In this document: positions 8,951 through 16,139 of the stretch, piece after piece | Layout: each line of letters opens with the position of its first letter | Position numbering within the stretch: the stretch's first letter is position 1 | Assembly (NCBI GenBank): GCA_965227745.1 | Contig: OZ245769.1 | Location: 434,001-498,000, forward strand | Source of the DNA: GAS368 sp965227745 | GTDB taxonomy: Bacteria; Verrucomicrobiota; Verrucomicrobiia; Opitutales; Opitutaceae | Direction of reading: 5' to 3' | Length of the DNA: 64,000 nt | The notes under the pieces: generated by a model | The model's database searches: none | Told to the model about the DNA's origin: nothing | What the model saw: the letters and a program-made list of their open reading frames with translations, nothing else | Translations under genes and position numbers: made by a program

Positions 8951-9820
8951 TCAAACAGTGGCGGCGGTGGTGAGGAGGGCTTTGAGGTCGGCGGGGGCGG
9001 TGAGGGTGGTCTTGGCGATGAAGCCGCGCGCGTGAGTGAAGTGAACGCCGGGGAGGCCGGTGATGCGCGTGAAGTCGAGGCGGGGATTGTCGCGGTAGCG
9101 CTCGAGGCCGTAGCCGGTGCTGCGGCGGTCGGGGCTGACGATGCCGACGATCTGGCCGCCGAGGCCGCGGCTCTGGATGTAGCGATCAAGGCCGAACGAA
9201 GGCTCGTCGGGGAGGGGATTGGTGCGCGCGAGGAAGAGGATTTGCGCGGGCTGGCCGGCGAGCTCGACCGTCCAGACCTCGGCGTGGCGCGAAATGAAAT
9301 CGAGCCGGGCGCGGAGCGAGGTGATGTAGTCGATGATATCCTGGCCGATCAGGCGCATCATTTCCCACAGCGGTTGACCGGGCTCCAAGCGGCTGGAGAG
9401 GGCGAAGCGGCGGAGCATCGCGCCCTGCACGGGTGAATTAAGTCGCGAGAGAACTTCGGGCGTGGTACCGAGCCATTTGGCGGTGGTGATGGGGCCGCGC
9501 GTATCGAACCACTCGGCGGACTCGAGCCAGTCGCAAAATTGCCGCGCGTCCGCGTAGAGGCCGAGGTGCTGGAGGACGAGTGAGACCGAGCACGTGGGCG
9601 GGTGATCCTTGGGGAGCTGGTGGTGATCGAAATTGTGCAAGGCCGGCTCGTGGCGGTGGCCGACATCGACGACGCAGACCAAGGGGCTGTTGAGATCCTC
9701 AGCGGTGGGCTCGCGCCGGAGGATGGGCGCGGGCTGCACCGTCAGCAGGAGGCTGCACGCGAGAAACTCGTCGTTGTGGGCGCTCCCGGGATGGGTGAGG
9801 ATGGTGTCGAACTGAGTCAT
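8951..9820 (-). CDS. MYG1-family DHH-like metal-dependent exonuclease/hydrolase
   Basis: A 289-residue protein. The N-terminus reads THPGSAHNDEFLAC, the conserved His-x-Gly-x-x-H-x-D-E metal site of the MYG1 (UPF0160) family. Further metal ligands are in VVDVGHRHEPALHNFDHHQL, which contains the DHH signature. The C-terminal half (SFGLDRYIQSRGLGGQIVGI, GLPGVHFTHARGFIAKT) matches the family's end. Eukaryotic MYG1 is a 3'-5' RNA exonuclease; the bacterial role is not established. The gene is divergent from the DUF2934 gene at 9982. Confidence 0.8.
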   Translation of the reverse strand: MTQFDTILTHPGSAHNDEFLACSLLLTVQPAPILRREPTAEDLNSPLVCVVDVGHRHEPALHNFDHHQLPKDHPPTCSVSLVLQHLGLYADARQFCDWLESAEWFDTRGPITTAKWLGTTPEVLSRLNSPVQGAMLRRFALSSRLEPGQPLWEMMRLIGQDIIDYITSLRARLDFISRHAEVWTVELAGQPAQILFLARTNPLPDEPSFGLDRYIQSRGLGGQIVGIVSPDRRSTGYGLERYRDNPRLDFTRITGLPGVHFTHARGFIAKTTLTAPADLKALLTTAATV

Positions 9821-9981
9821 CGAGCGGCGAGGCTACGCGCTGGGCCGAAACGCGGCAATGCCGGATCGCGGGGACGGGAGTGGCACGGGCGGGAGGGGGC
9901 GGGGGCGAGGGCCCTATCCGGGGGCTTAATCGGAAGGAGGCCCGATAGCGACGGAGAGGCGGGGAGAGTAGAATAAGACCG

Positions 9982-10215
9982 ATGAAGCAATTTTCTTCCC
10001 TTGCGGCCCACTCGTCACGGGTGACGGGCAGTACTCAGCCGACTCATGAAGAGATAGCGCGCCGCGCGGAAGCGCTTTGGCGCGGACAAGGGACGCCGGA
10101 TGATCGCGACGATGAAATTTGGCGCGAGGCCGAGCGACAACTGCAACGCGAAGCGAAGGCCACGACGGACACGGACGGCGCCGATGGAGCGCGCCGAGCG
10201 AAGAGCCCGTTGTGA
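9982..10215 (+). CDS. DUF2934-domain small protein
   Basis: A 77-residue soluble protein. Residues 18-55 (PTHEEIARRAEALW, then DDRDDEIWREAERQL) match the DUF2934 pattern: a helix with (I/V)-x-x-R-A-(Y/E), a short turn and an Asp-x-x-W-x-x-A-E-x-x-L helix. These small proteins are common in Verrucomicrobiota and Proteobacteria and have no known function. The rest is Asp/Arg/Ala-rich and probably disordered. Confidence 0.7.
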   Translation: MKQFSSLAAHSSRVTGSTQPTHEEIARRAEALWRGQGTPDDRDDEIWREAERQLQREAKATTDTDGADGARRAKSPL

Positions 10216-10362
10216 GTTAAAGGCCAAAGAAGCGGTGTCACTGGATTTTGGATACCGTTTAGACGGCAGGGGGTGAGTTTGGAGGATGGGGCTTTTCCCG
10301 ACGGTGACGGAGGAAAATGCCGTCGGAACGAGGGCGCGGGCAGGGCGGTCCAAGTGAGCACC

Positions 10363-10941
10363 ATGAAGTCCATCTCTTCGGCACTTTCTTACGCTAGGGT
10401 TCTCGCGCTGGGTACTGGGATGCTGGCCGCGACGGCTCTCGTGCAGGCCCAGGGCAATTCTCCTGCCACTCCCTCCAATACGCCGGGGGAGGAACCGCTG
10501 GCTAATCAATCGTCTTTTCTGACCCGCTCGGAAAATAAGTTCATCGTGAAGGCCGCGCGCGCTAACACGGAGGAACTGGCGATTGCGCGGGTGGCGGCCA
10601 CGCGCGCCACCATTCCGCAGGTACGTCAACTGGCGATGGAAATTGTCGATTCTCACGACTCCATCAATAATGAGCTGACGCGGCTCGCGACCGCCAAGAC
10701 CGTGATTTTGGAACCGCTGGCCGCGACGCCCATCATGCAAAAGTGGAACGACACCAAGGCGGGAAGTTTTGACCAAGACTTCGTCCGCGTCTCGACCCAT
10801 GCGCTGCGCACGATGGTGAGTCTTTACGAAGAGGCGATGCGCGACAGCAAGGACACTGACGTGACGGGATTTGTGCGGGAGCAGATCAGCAGCCTGAAGG
10901 ATCACCTCTACAAGGCGGAGCAGTTGCAGAAGACGCTCTAA
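10363..10941 (+). CDS. DUF4142 secreted four-helix protein
   Basis: A 192-residue protein. I chose the ATG at 10363, which begins a clean signal peptide (MKSISSALSYARVLALGTGM through ALVQA, cleavage near Ala-Gln-Ala); an open frame extends upstream to 10273 but that part is charged and would bury the signal. The mature part is helical and ferritin-like, with the DUF4142 hallmarks ARANTEELAIARVAATRA, an AMEIVDSHDSINNELTRLA helix and the closing LKDHLYKAEQLQ. Location is the periplasm or outside; function is unknown. The hairpin at 10991-11018 follows its stop. Confidence 0.8.
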   Translation: MKSISSALSYARVLALGTGMLAATALVQAQGNSPATPSNTPGEEPLANQSSFLTRSENKFIVKAARANTEELAIARVAATRATIPQVRQLAMEIVDSHDSINNELTRLATAKTVILEPLAATPIMQKWNDTKAGSFDQDFVRVSTHALRTMVSLYEEAMRDSKDTDVTGFVREQISSLKDHLYKAEQLQKTL

Positions 10942-10990
10942 GCGCTGGACGCGTTTAACGGGCAGGACGCTCTCCAAGAGCAGAAACGAC

Positions 10991-11018
10991 AATGCCGCCA
11001 ATGTTGGCGGCATTTTTA
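10991..11018 (+). terminator. Rho-independent terminator after DUF4142 gene
   Basis: AATGCCGCC (10991-10999) and GGCGGCATT (11006-11014) form a 9-bp stem with a 6-base loop, followed by TTTAG. It lies 49 bases after the stop of the secreted DUF4142 gene. The T-run is short, so efficiency is uncertain. Confidence 0.6.
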
Positions 11019-11127
11019 GTGGCTCCGTGCGAGAAGTAGTAACTGGCGGGAAGGAGAATAGAGGTGTGTTGAAAACAGAGGTGTGCTGGCGCCTCTATCA
11101 CCTGCAACTCAACTCTACTCGCCTCGA

Positions 11128-11286
11128 TCAGATATAGCCGAGCAGGACGCAGACGAGGAGAATGAGGAGGATAGTGCCGAGGGCGCCGCTGGGACCGTAG
11201 CCCCAGTTGCGGCTGTGGGGCCACGTGGGCAGGGCGCCGAGAACGATGACGAGGAGAACGACGAGAAGAATGGCATTGGTGCTCAT
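11128..11286 (-). CDS. DUF3309 small membrane protein (52 aa)
   Basis: Read on the minus strand, ATG at 11286 to TGA at 11128 gives 52 residues: a hydrophobic helix (ILLVVLLVIVLGALPTW), a short polar loop with the signature SRNWGYGPSGALG, and a second helix (TILLILLVCVLLGYI). The LPTWPHSRNWGYGPSG core with two flanking helices is the DUF3309 pattern, so I am confident it is real despite its size. These tiny inner-membrane proteins are often stress-associated, but no function is known. It runs towards the DUF4142 gene. Confidence 0.85.
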   Translation of the reverse strand: MSTNAILLVVLLVIVLGALPTWPHSRNWGYGPSGALGTILLILLVCVLLGYI

Positions 11287-11391
11287 GGAGGAATGGTCAC
11301 CTCGCGATTAGCGGCTGTGCCGCGGGAATGCTGGCGCGGCTGTCGGAGAAAGGCCGGCTTAGATTATCAGGGAGGGGCCGGAGGGGGATAT

Positions 11392-11590
11392 TGCGCGTTT
11401 GAATTTGCGTTCAACGGACGGGGCGACGAGCCGGGGCTCGTCGGCAAAGCGGCGTCGGGTCGCCGCACTCCAAAGGAGGGCGAGGTTGCGCGCAGGGGCG
11501 GCGATGGCGCTGCCCAGGCGCTGCGGCTTTGCAGGTGGCGGGAGCGATGGTGAGTCGAGGGGCGGCGGTTAGAAACCGCCGCTCCGTGGT
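11392..11590. repeat. ~200-bp direct repeat, copy 1, ending in a 9-bp palindrome
   Basis: About 200 bases from TTGCGCGTTTGAATTTGCG to CCGCTCCGTGG recur about 297 bases downstream (11687-11888) with scattered substitutions. Shared blocks include GGGCTCGTCGGCAAAGCGGC and GGGTCGCCGCACTCCAA. The 3' end is a perfect stem, GCGGCGGTT (11562-11570) with AACCGCCGC (11574-11582), loop AGA. No T-run follows, so it resembles a REP-type palindrome rather than a terminator. The frames inside are not protein-like. Confidence 0.75.
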
Positions 11591-11686
11591 TTGGGCCGCT
11601 TCGGCTGCCTCAAACGACGCTCTCGCGGCGCATCTCCTGAAATTGTTGCGACGCGAGGTCGCAGCCTGACCTAGGCCTGACTTTAT

Positions 11687-11888
11687 TTGCGCGCTTTAAT
11701 TTGCGTTCGATGGACGAGGCGACGAGTTGGGGCTCGTCGGCAAAGCGGCGCCGGGTCGCCGCACTCCAATAGGAGGGCGAGGGTGCGCGCGAGGGAGGTC
11801 GTTGGTGCTGCCCAGGCACTGCGGCTTTGCTTGGAGCGGGGGGCGAGGGTGAGTCTAGGGCCGGCGGTTAGAAACCGCCGCTCCGTGG
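11687..11888. repeat. ~200-bp direct repeat, copy 2
   Basis: Second copy of the unit at 11392-11590, in the same orientation and ending in the same GGCGGTTAGAAACCGCC hairpin followed by GCTCCGTGG. Together the copies fill most of the 657-base gap between the DUF3309 gene and the response-regulator gene. I see no protein-coding gene in that gap. Sequence drift between the copies shows the duplication is not very recent. Confidence 0.75.
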
Positions 11889-11943
11889 CGGCGCTCCGCA
11901 CTGCCGGCGCCCACGAGTAGCGCAAGGGTGCGATTGGGCTGAC

Positions 11944-12660
11944 TTAGACGACGCTCTCGCTGCGCATCCACTGGATGGCGTGGTGGACGAGGTGGGCGCC
12001 GCTTTCGAGGCGGAGCTTGAGCTTCAGGTGCTCGCGGTAGGAATCGATGGTCTTGACGCTGAGATTGAGGCGTTCGGCGATCTGGCGGGTGCTGAAGCCA
12101 TTGCCGATGAGTTGGAAGACCTCCATCTCGCGGTCGCTGAGCATGTCCATGGAGAAGGTCATGCCTTCCTTGCGGCCGCCGGCGAGACGGCTGAGCATCT
12201 TTTCCTTCACGCGGTCACTGAGGTGGAGTTCGCCGGAGAGGACGCGGCGGATGGCGGCGAGGACAGTTTCGCTTGGCTCGTGCTTCATCACGTAGCCGCG
12301 CGCGCCGGCGCGGAGGGCGCGCTCGGCGTAGAGGCTCTCGTCGTGCATGGACATGACGAGGACGGGGAGATCGGGCAGGAGAGCCTTGAGATCCTTGAGG
12401 AGCTCGATGCCGCTCGTGGTCTTGAGCGTGATATCGACGATCGCCATATCGGGGGCGACCTTGGGGATGAGTTCGACGGCGAGGGGACCATTATCGGCTT
12501 CGCCGCAGACGACGAAATCGGGGTCCTGATCGATGAGCATCGCGATGCCCTGGCGAGTGACGGGATGGTCGTCGACGAGGAAGATTTTCTTGGCCGTGGG
12601 CGACTTCGTCGTCGAGCGAGCGGCGGCAATGGGAGGGGTGGAAGTCGAGATCGGTTTCAT
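11944..12660 (-). CDS. NarL/FixJ-type response regulator
   Basis: A 238-residue protein. The start is the ATG at 12660, which leaves a short Ser/Thr-rich leader before the receiver; the frame is open further upstream but only as a shadow of the kinase gene. The receiver (about 22-145) has FLVDDHP, the phosphoacceptor Asp in AIVDITLKTTSGIELL, SMHD and the conserved Lys in YVMKHEP. The LuxR-type DNA-binding domain (about 170-235) has LSDREMEVFQLIGNG and RQIAERLNLSVKTIDSYREH. It lies 14 bases downstream of the kinase gene at 12675 and is its likely partner. Confidence 0.95.
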   Translation of the reverse strand: MKPISTSTPPIAAARSTTKSPTAKKIFLVDDHPVTRQGIAMLIDQDPDFVVCGEADNGPLAVELIPKVAPDMAIVDITLKTTSGIELLKDLKALLPDLPVLVMSMHDESLYAERALRAGARGYVMKHEPSETVLAAIRRVLSGELHLSDRVKEKMLSRLAGGRKEGMTFSMDMLSDREMEVFQLIGNGFSTRQIAERLNLSVKTIDSYREHLKLKLRLESGAHLVHHAIQWMRSESVV

Positions 12661-12674
12661 ATAAAGGGGAATCG

Positions 12675-14120
12675 TCAGGCAGGGCTGGAGAAGGCGCACG
12701 TGATGCGGGCACCGGAGCCCGGGCGCGAAGTCACGTTGAAAGAGCCGCCAATCATGTTGGCCCGGTAACCCATGAGCCGCAAGCCGCGGCCCGTGGGCGA
12801 GGCGCGGACTTTGGCGACATCGAAACCGCTGCCATTGTCCGTGACCGCGAGGCGATGCGTGCGACCATGAGTGGCAAGCGTAACGAGAATATGCGACGCG
12901 CCACCGTGGCGGACGGCGTTGCGGATCGCTTCCTGGGCGATGCGGTAGACGTGGAGCTCGGCGGCGTGCTCGCGCGCGGGGAGCGGGCCACGGGAGCGGA
13001 AATTGCACGCGATGCCGTGGAGGATGCGGGTCTGCACGGCGAGTTCCTCGAGCGCGGCAAGGAGGCCGAGCTTTTCCAACTGCACGGGATGCAGGCCGCG
13101 TGAAATGGCGCGGGATTGCTGCGTGGCATCGCGGGCAAGGCGGGCGAGGGCGTCGGCCTGGGGGACTTCGTCGGGCAGGGAAAGCTTGAGGCGGTCGCGA
13201 AGGGCGGCGGCCATGAACGCGAGGCCGGTGAGCTGCTGGCCGAGACCATCGTGGATATCGGTGCCGAGGCGTTGCTGCTCGGCGTCGCTGGTGCCAAGGA
13301 GATTTACTTCCAGCCAACGGCGCTCGCTGATGTCGCGACCGAGAAACGTCGCGCCGCCGGGCTGGTCGCGGTCGGCGGCGACAAAAAACTCGGCGTGCCA
13401 CTCCTGGCCGCGGGCAAAGCCGCTCAGGTTAAAACTGGCGGTGCCGCCGGCGAGGGCTTCGGCGACGGGGCCACGGCTCTGCGGGAAAAGATCGGTGAAG
13501 ACGCGCCCGATGAGGCGCTCGGGGCGAATGCCCTGGGGCAGGAGGCCGGCGCCCTGGGCGTCGATCACGGCGGCGCGGTGATCGAGCTGGCCGACGATAA
13601 TCGGGAGATTCCGCAGGATGCTGTGAAGGAGCTGGGCGGAACGACTGCGCTCGCCAGCGGCGGCGGCGCTGTGCTGCGCCTCGGAGAGGTGGCGACGGGT
13701 CTCGCGAAGCTCGGAATAAACCGAGGCTTGGCGGGTGGCGCGAGCAACCGCCCGTTCGACGCCGACGCGATCAATCTGTTGGGAATCGAGGCAGTCGACA
13801 GCGCCGGAATCCAAGGCGTAATCCTCGAACGAGGCGTCGATGCCGGGCGCGATCAAAATGAATGAGGTACGCTGGTGGGCACCACGAGCCTCGCGGATGA
13901 GTTCGAGGGCGGAGTCATCGGCGGATTCGGCAAAGATCAGGGCGACGTCATGATCGCCACGGGCAAGGGCCTCAAGGGCCTCCGCCCGGGACTCGGTTTG
14001 ATCGATGTGGTAGTGAGCACGCTCGCCGGTCGTGAGCCATTGGATGACTCGCCGACAATCCTCCCCATCGCGGTCGTCAATCGCGAGTATTTGGAAGGTC
14101 CTGCTGGAAGTTGCCGGCAT
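12675..14120 (-). CDS. NarX-type histidine kinase with degenerate receiver and PAS domain
   Basis: A 481-residue soluble kinase with no membrane segment. The N-terminal 120 residues fold like a receiver (ILAIDDRDGED start), but the expected phosphoacceptor site reads DVALIFAESADDSALELI without an Asp at the end of strand 3, so it is probably a pseudo-receiver. A PAS-like domain follows (about 160-270). The HisKA_3 box RLGTDIHDGLGQQLTGL carries the phosphorylated His, and the ATPase domain has RIAQEAIRNAVRHG (N box), VTDNGSGFD and GRGLRLMGYRA. The response regulator is directly downstream. Input is cytoplasmic and unknown. Confidence 0.9.
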   Translation of the reverse strand: MPATSSRTFQILAIDDRDGEDCRRVIQWLTTGERAHYHIDQTESRAEALEALARGDHDVALIFAESADDSALELIREARGAHQRTSFILIAPGIDASFEDYALDSGAVDCLDSQQIDRVGVERAVARATRQASVYSELRETRRHLSEAQHSAAAAGERSRSAQLLHSILRNLPIIVGQLDHRAAVIDAQGAGLLPQGIRPERLIGRVFTDLFPQSRGPVAEALAGGTASFNLSGFARGQEWHAEFFVAADRDQPGGATFLGRDISERRWLEVNLLGTSDAEQQRLGTDIHDGLGQQLTGLAFMAAALRDRLKLSLPDEVPQADALARLARDATQQSRAISRGLHPVQLEKLGLLAALEELAVQTRILHGIACNFRSRGPLPAREHAAELHVYRIAQEAIRNAVRHGGASHILVTLATHGRTHRLAVTDNGSGFDVAKVRASPTGRGLRLMGYRANMIGGSFNVTSRPGSGARITCAFSSPA

Positions 14121-14847
14121 GCGAAGCCTAGAATAGGACGACTGATGGACCGATTTTCGTTCCGCTAGTGCCTCGGTGCCGAGCGTTTTTTTAGGAAAAA
14201 GGGCGGTAACGACAGGTTGGGGATATCCGGCGGGCGCGTAGGGGAAAGGTGAAGGGGGAGCAAAGGAGCGGGCGGGCCGCGCGGCGAGGCGGACGAGCGG
14301 AGAAGAAGCGGAGGAGAAATCGAAGACGGCGGCAAAAGAGGCCCGAGGAAGACGGGATAGTAGGGTTAAAGCGAAAAATTCCCTAATGGAGGCAATGGAG
14401 CCAATGGGGTGGTTGGCGGGGAGGAGTCATTTCGGGTATGCTAGGAGGGTTTTTTGCGTGAGGAGCGGCGAAGTAGTCGGACGCGGACGAGAGATTGCGA
14501 TTTGCACGGACTGCAGCGAGGGGCGGTTAGGTCGTCGCGGTAAAGGTAGGAGTGGTTCGTTGAAGGCGTGCAGCGGCCGCAGGGGGACCAGGCGGGGCGT
14601 GGTTAAAGTTCTTTGAAAGAAAAGGTTAGCAGGATTTCGGGCGCGTTGGGCGGGGTTTGTCGATCAAGGCAAATTAAGGCGAATATAGGTAAATATAGGT
14701 TGAGCGCCTTTTTGGCGGAAGGGCGGCGGTTAAGGTGAGTCTGGCTGAGTCGCGGCAAGTCGAAGCCGCGGAAGAAAGTCGTGAGGGCTCAGGAACGAGG
14801 GTGCGAGAGGAGATCGCCACCTGAGGGGCCGTTCCTTACTAAATGAA
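14121..14847. other. Non-coding gap upstream of the two-component operon
   Basis: About 730 bases without a credible gene. Open frames here have biased, low-complexity Arg/Gly composition and no start context. A few short A/T-rich elements occur (for example repeated AATATAGG at about 14674-14700), and a CTCG/CGAG hairpin followed by seven T residues lies at 14172-14191. The promoter of the minus-strand kinase operon should be in the first part of this gap, but I cannot pick a convincing -35/-10 pair. Confidence 0.5.
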
Positions 14848-14873
14848 AAGGACGGACCGGAAGGTCCGTCCTT
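14848..14873 (-). terminator. Rho-independent terminator for the 14911-16000 minus-strand operon
   Basis: AAGGACGGACC (14848-14858) pairs over 11 bp with GGTCCGTCCTT (14863-14873) around a 4-base loop. Read on the minus strand the stem is followed by TTCATTT, and it sits 38 bases after the stop of the 131-residue gene. Confidence 0.7.
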
Positions 14874-14910
14874 AACTTCCCGGTTAGGGGTAGCCGAGAG
14901 ATGTTCGGCT

Positions 14911-15306
14911 TTAAGATTTTTCGTGGCGGCGCTCGGCGCGGCGGGACGCGATCATCTGATCGTGTTCGGCTTCCTCGACGCCCTCGTTGACCAAGCGCTC
15001 GACGGCTTTTTGTTCGTCGTCGCCTTCCCAGTTGGTCGTTTGATGGCCGGTGATGGAAGGTGGTTCGCTGGGGTCGCGGATGATGCCGGCGATGCCTTCG
15101 ACGTCATCGCCAGTGGTATCAGGCGCGCCGCGGCCACTCATTTCGGCGCGGGCTTGGGCGCGGTCGGTATCGTTGACGGAACTGGGCGAGCGGCCGGCGA
15201 TCATGGCGAGCTCGCGGGCGCGGGTCTCGACATCGTCGCTGGTGGAACCGCCGGTGCCTTTGCCGTGATTGAGGATTTTGCCAGAGGTGGGAGAGTTAAT
15301 ATTCAT
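14911..15306 (-). CDS. Small hydrophilic protein of unknown function
   Basis: A 131-residue, highly charged, probably disordered protein. The ATG at 15306 is chosen because it overlaps the end of the nitroreductase gene by 11 bases, suggesting coupling. A central stretch RARELAMIAGR...DRAQARAEMSG has helix spacing faintly like DUF2934 (Arg-Ala-x-Glu ... Ala-x-x-Glu-Leu). The C-terminus is a charged helix (EEAEHDQMIASRRAERRHEKS-like). No signal peptide or membrane segment. I do not recognise a function. Confidence 0.6.
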   Translation of the reverse strand: MNINSPTSGKILNHGKGTGGSTSDDVETRARELAMIAGRSPSSVNDTDRAQARAEMSGRGAPDTTGDDVEGIAGIIRDPSEPPSITGHQTTNWEGDDEQKAVERLVNEGVEEAEHDQMIASRRAERRHEKS

Positions 15307-16000
15307 GGTAGGAAAAAGGTGGATACGTGGGATTGAGGTGGAACGGGACATCGAGCGTTTCGCGAAAGGCGATGCGACTGACGTCGAGGCGACCGGGGTG
15401 GGGGACGTAGGGATCGCGCGAGCGGCCGACCGCGAGGAGCGCCACGACCTCACTATCCGCGGGAAGGGAAAAAGCCTTTTTCACGGCCGACGCATCGAAG
15501 CCCTCCATCGGCGCGGTGTTCCAACCCAGCGACTCGAAGGCCAGCATCAGATGCGTAAAGCCGATCATCACCTGGCGATTGAGCCACACTTGCGGCGTGA
15601 GTTTATCAATGGCCGCTTTGGCTTTGGTGAGTTGAGAATCGACGCTGGAGGCGTCCTTACCCCGGCGTTGGGCGGCGAGGTGAAGGATGTCCTCGGCGTT
15701 TTGTTTCCAACCTTCGCGCTGACCGAAGGCAATGATGACAAGGGGCGCTTGGGTGATTTTATCCTGACTAAAGGCCGCTTGCCGCAGGCGAGCTTTTTGA
15801 GCGGGCTCGGTGAGGAGGAGAAAGCGCCACGGTTGGAAGTTATAACCTGAAGGCGCCTCAGCCGCGAGGCCAAGGGCCGTAGCGATATCGTCGTCGGGCA
15901 CGGGGTCGGGTGCGAAAGCCGGAGTGGCACGCCGCTGGTGAACCAGGGCCGCGAACGCGTTCGTCACATCGAGATGAGATGAATGGATCGTCGTTGGCAT
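15296..16000 (-). CDS. Nitroreductase-family flavoprotein
   Basis: A 234-residue protein; the ATG at 16000 fits the family start better than a GTG 30 bases upstream. The FMN-binding N-terminal motif is RRATPAFAPDPVPDDDI followed by AAEAPSGYNFQPWRFLLL, where the Arg and the Pro-Ser-x-x-Asn-x-Gln-Pro-W segment hold FMN. The central helices (WLNRQVMIGFTHLMLAFESLG) and GWNTAPMEGFD are also typical. Such enzymes reduce nitro compounds, quinones or similar with NAD(P)H. The substrate is not predictable. The downstream small gene overlaps its stop. Confidence 0.9.
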   Translation of the reverse strand: MPTTIHSSHLDVTNAFAALVHQRRATPAFAPDPVPDDDIATALGLAAEAPSGYNFQPWRFLLLTEPAQKARLRQAAFSQDKITQAPLVIIAFGQREGWKQNAEDILHLAAQRRGKDASSVDSQLTKAKAAIDKLTPQVWLNRQVMIGFTHLMLAFESLGWNTAPMEGFDASAVKKAFSLPADSEVVALLAVGRSRDPYVPHPGRLDVSRIAFRETLDVPFHLNPTYPPFSYHEY

Positions 16001-16059
16001 ATCCCATTGGTAAGGCGAAGAACACTCCACGTGCCGCCGCTTTTCCCCTATAGACGAGT

Positions 16060-16100
16060 GGGAAAAAACAAGGCCGGTGCCGAAGAAACGGCACCGGCCT
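16060..16100 (-). terminator. Strong rho-independent terminator after the NHL-repeat gene
   Basis: AGGCCGGTGCCG (16071-16082) pairs over 12 bp with CGGCACCGGCCT (16089-16100), loop AAGAAA. On the minus strand the stem is followed by TTGTTTTTTCC (complement of 16060-16070). It lies about 40 bases beyond the stop of the NHL-repeat gene. Confidence 0.9.
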
Positions 16101-16139
16101 CGGTTTTAGCAAATCGCCTTGCGACCTGATTCAGCGGTA

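Noticed and set aside
11683..11925. An 80-codon minus-strand frame within the direct repeat.
   Set aside because: It lies in repeated, drifting DNA, and the first repeat copy does not keep the frame; no protein family resemblance.
14172..14191. CTCG/CGAG hairpin followed by seven T residues.
   Set aside because: The stem is only four base pairs and no plus-strand gene precedes it; not supported as a terminator.
14386..14616. A 76-codon plus-strand frame in the gap upstream of the two-component operon.
   Set aside because: Gly/Arg-rich, no ribosome binding site and no domain; likely chance.
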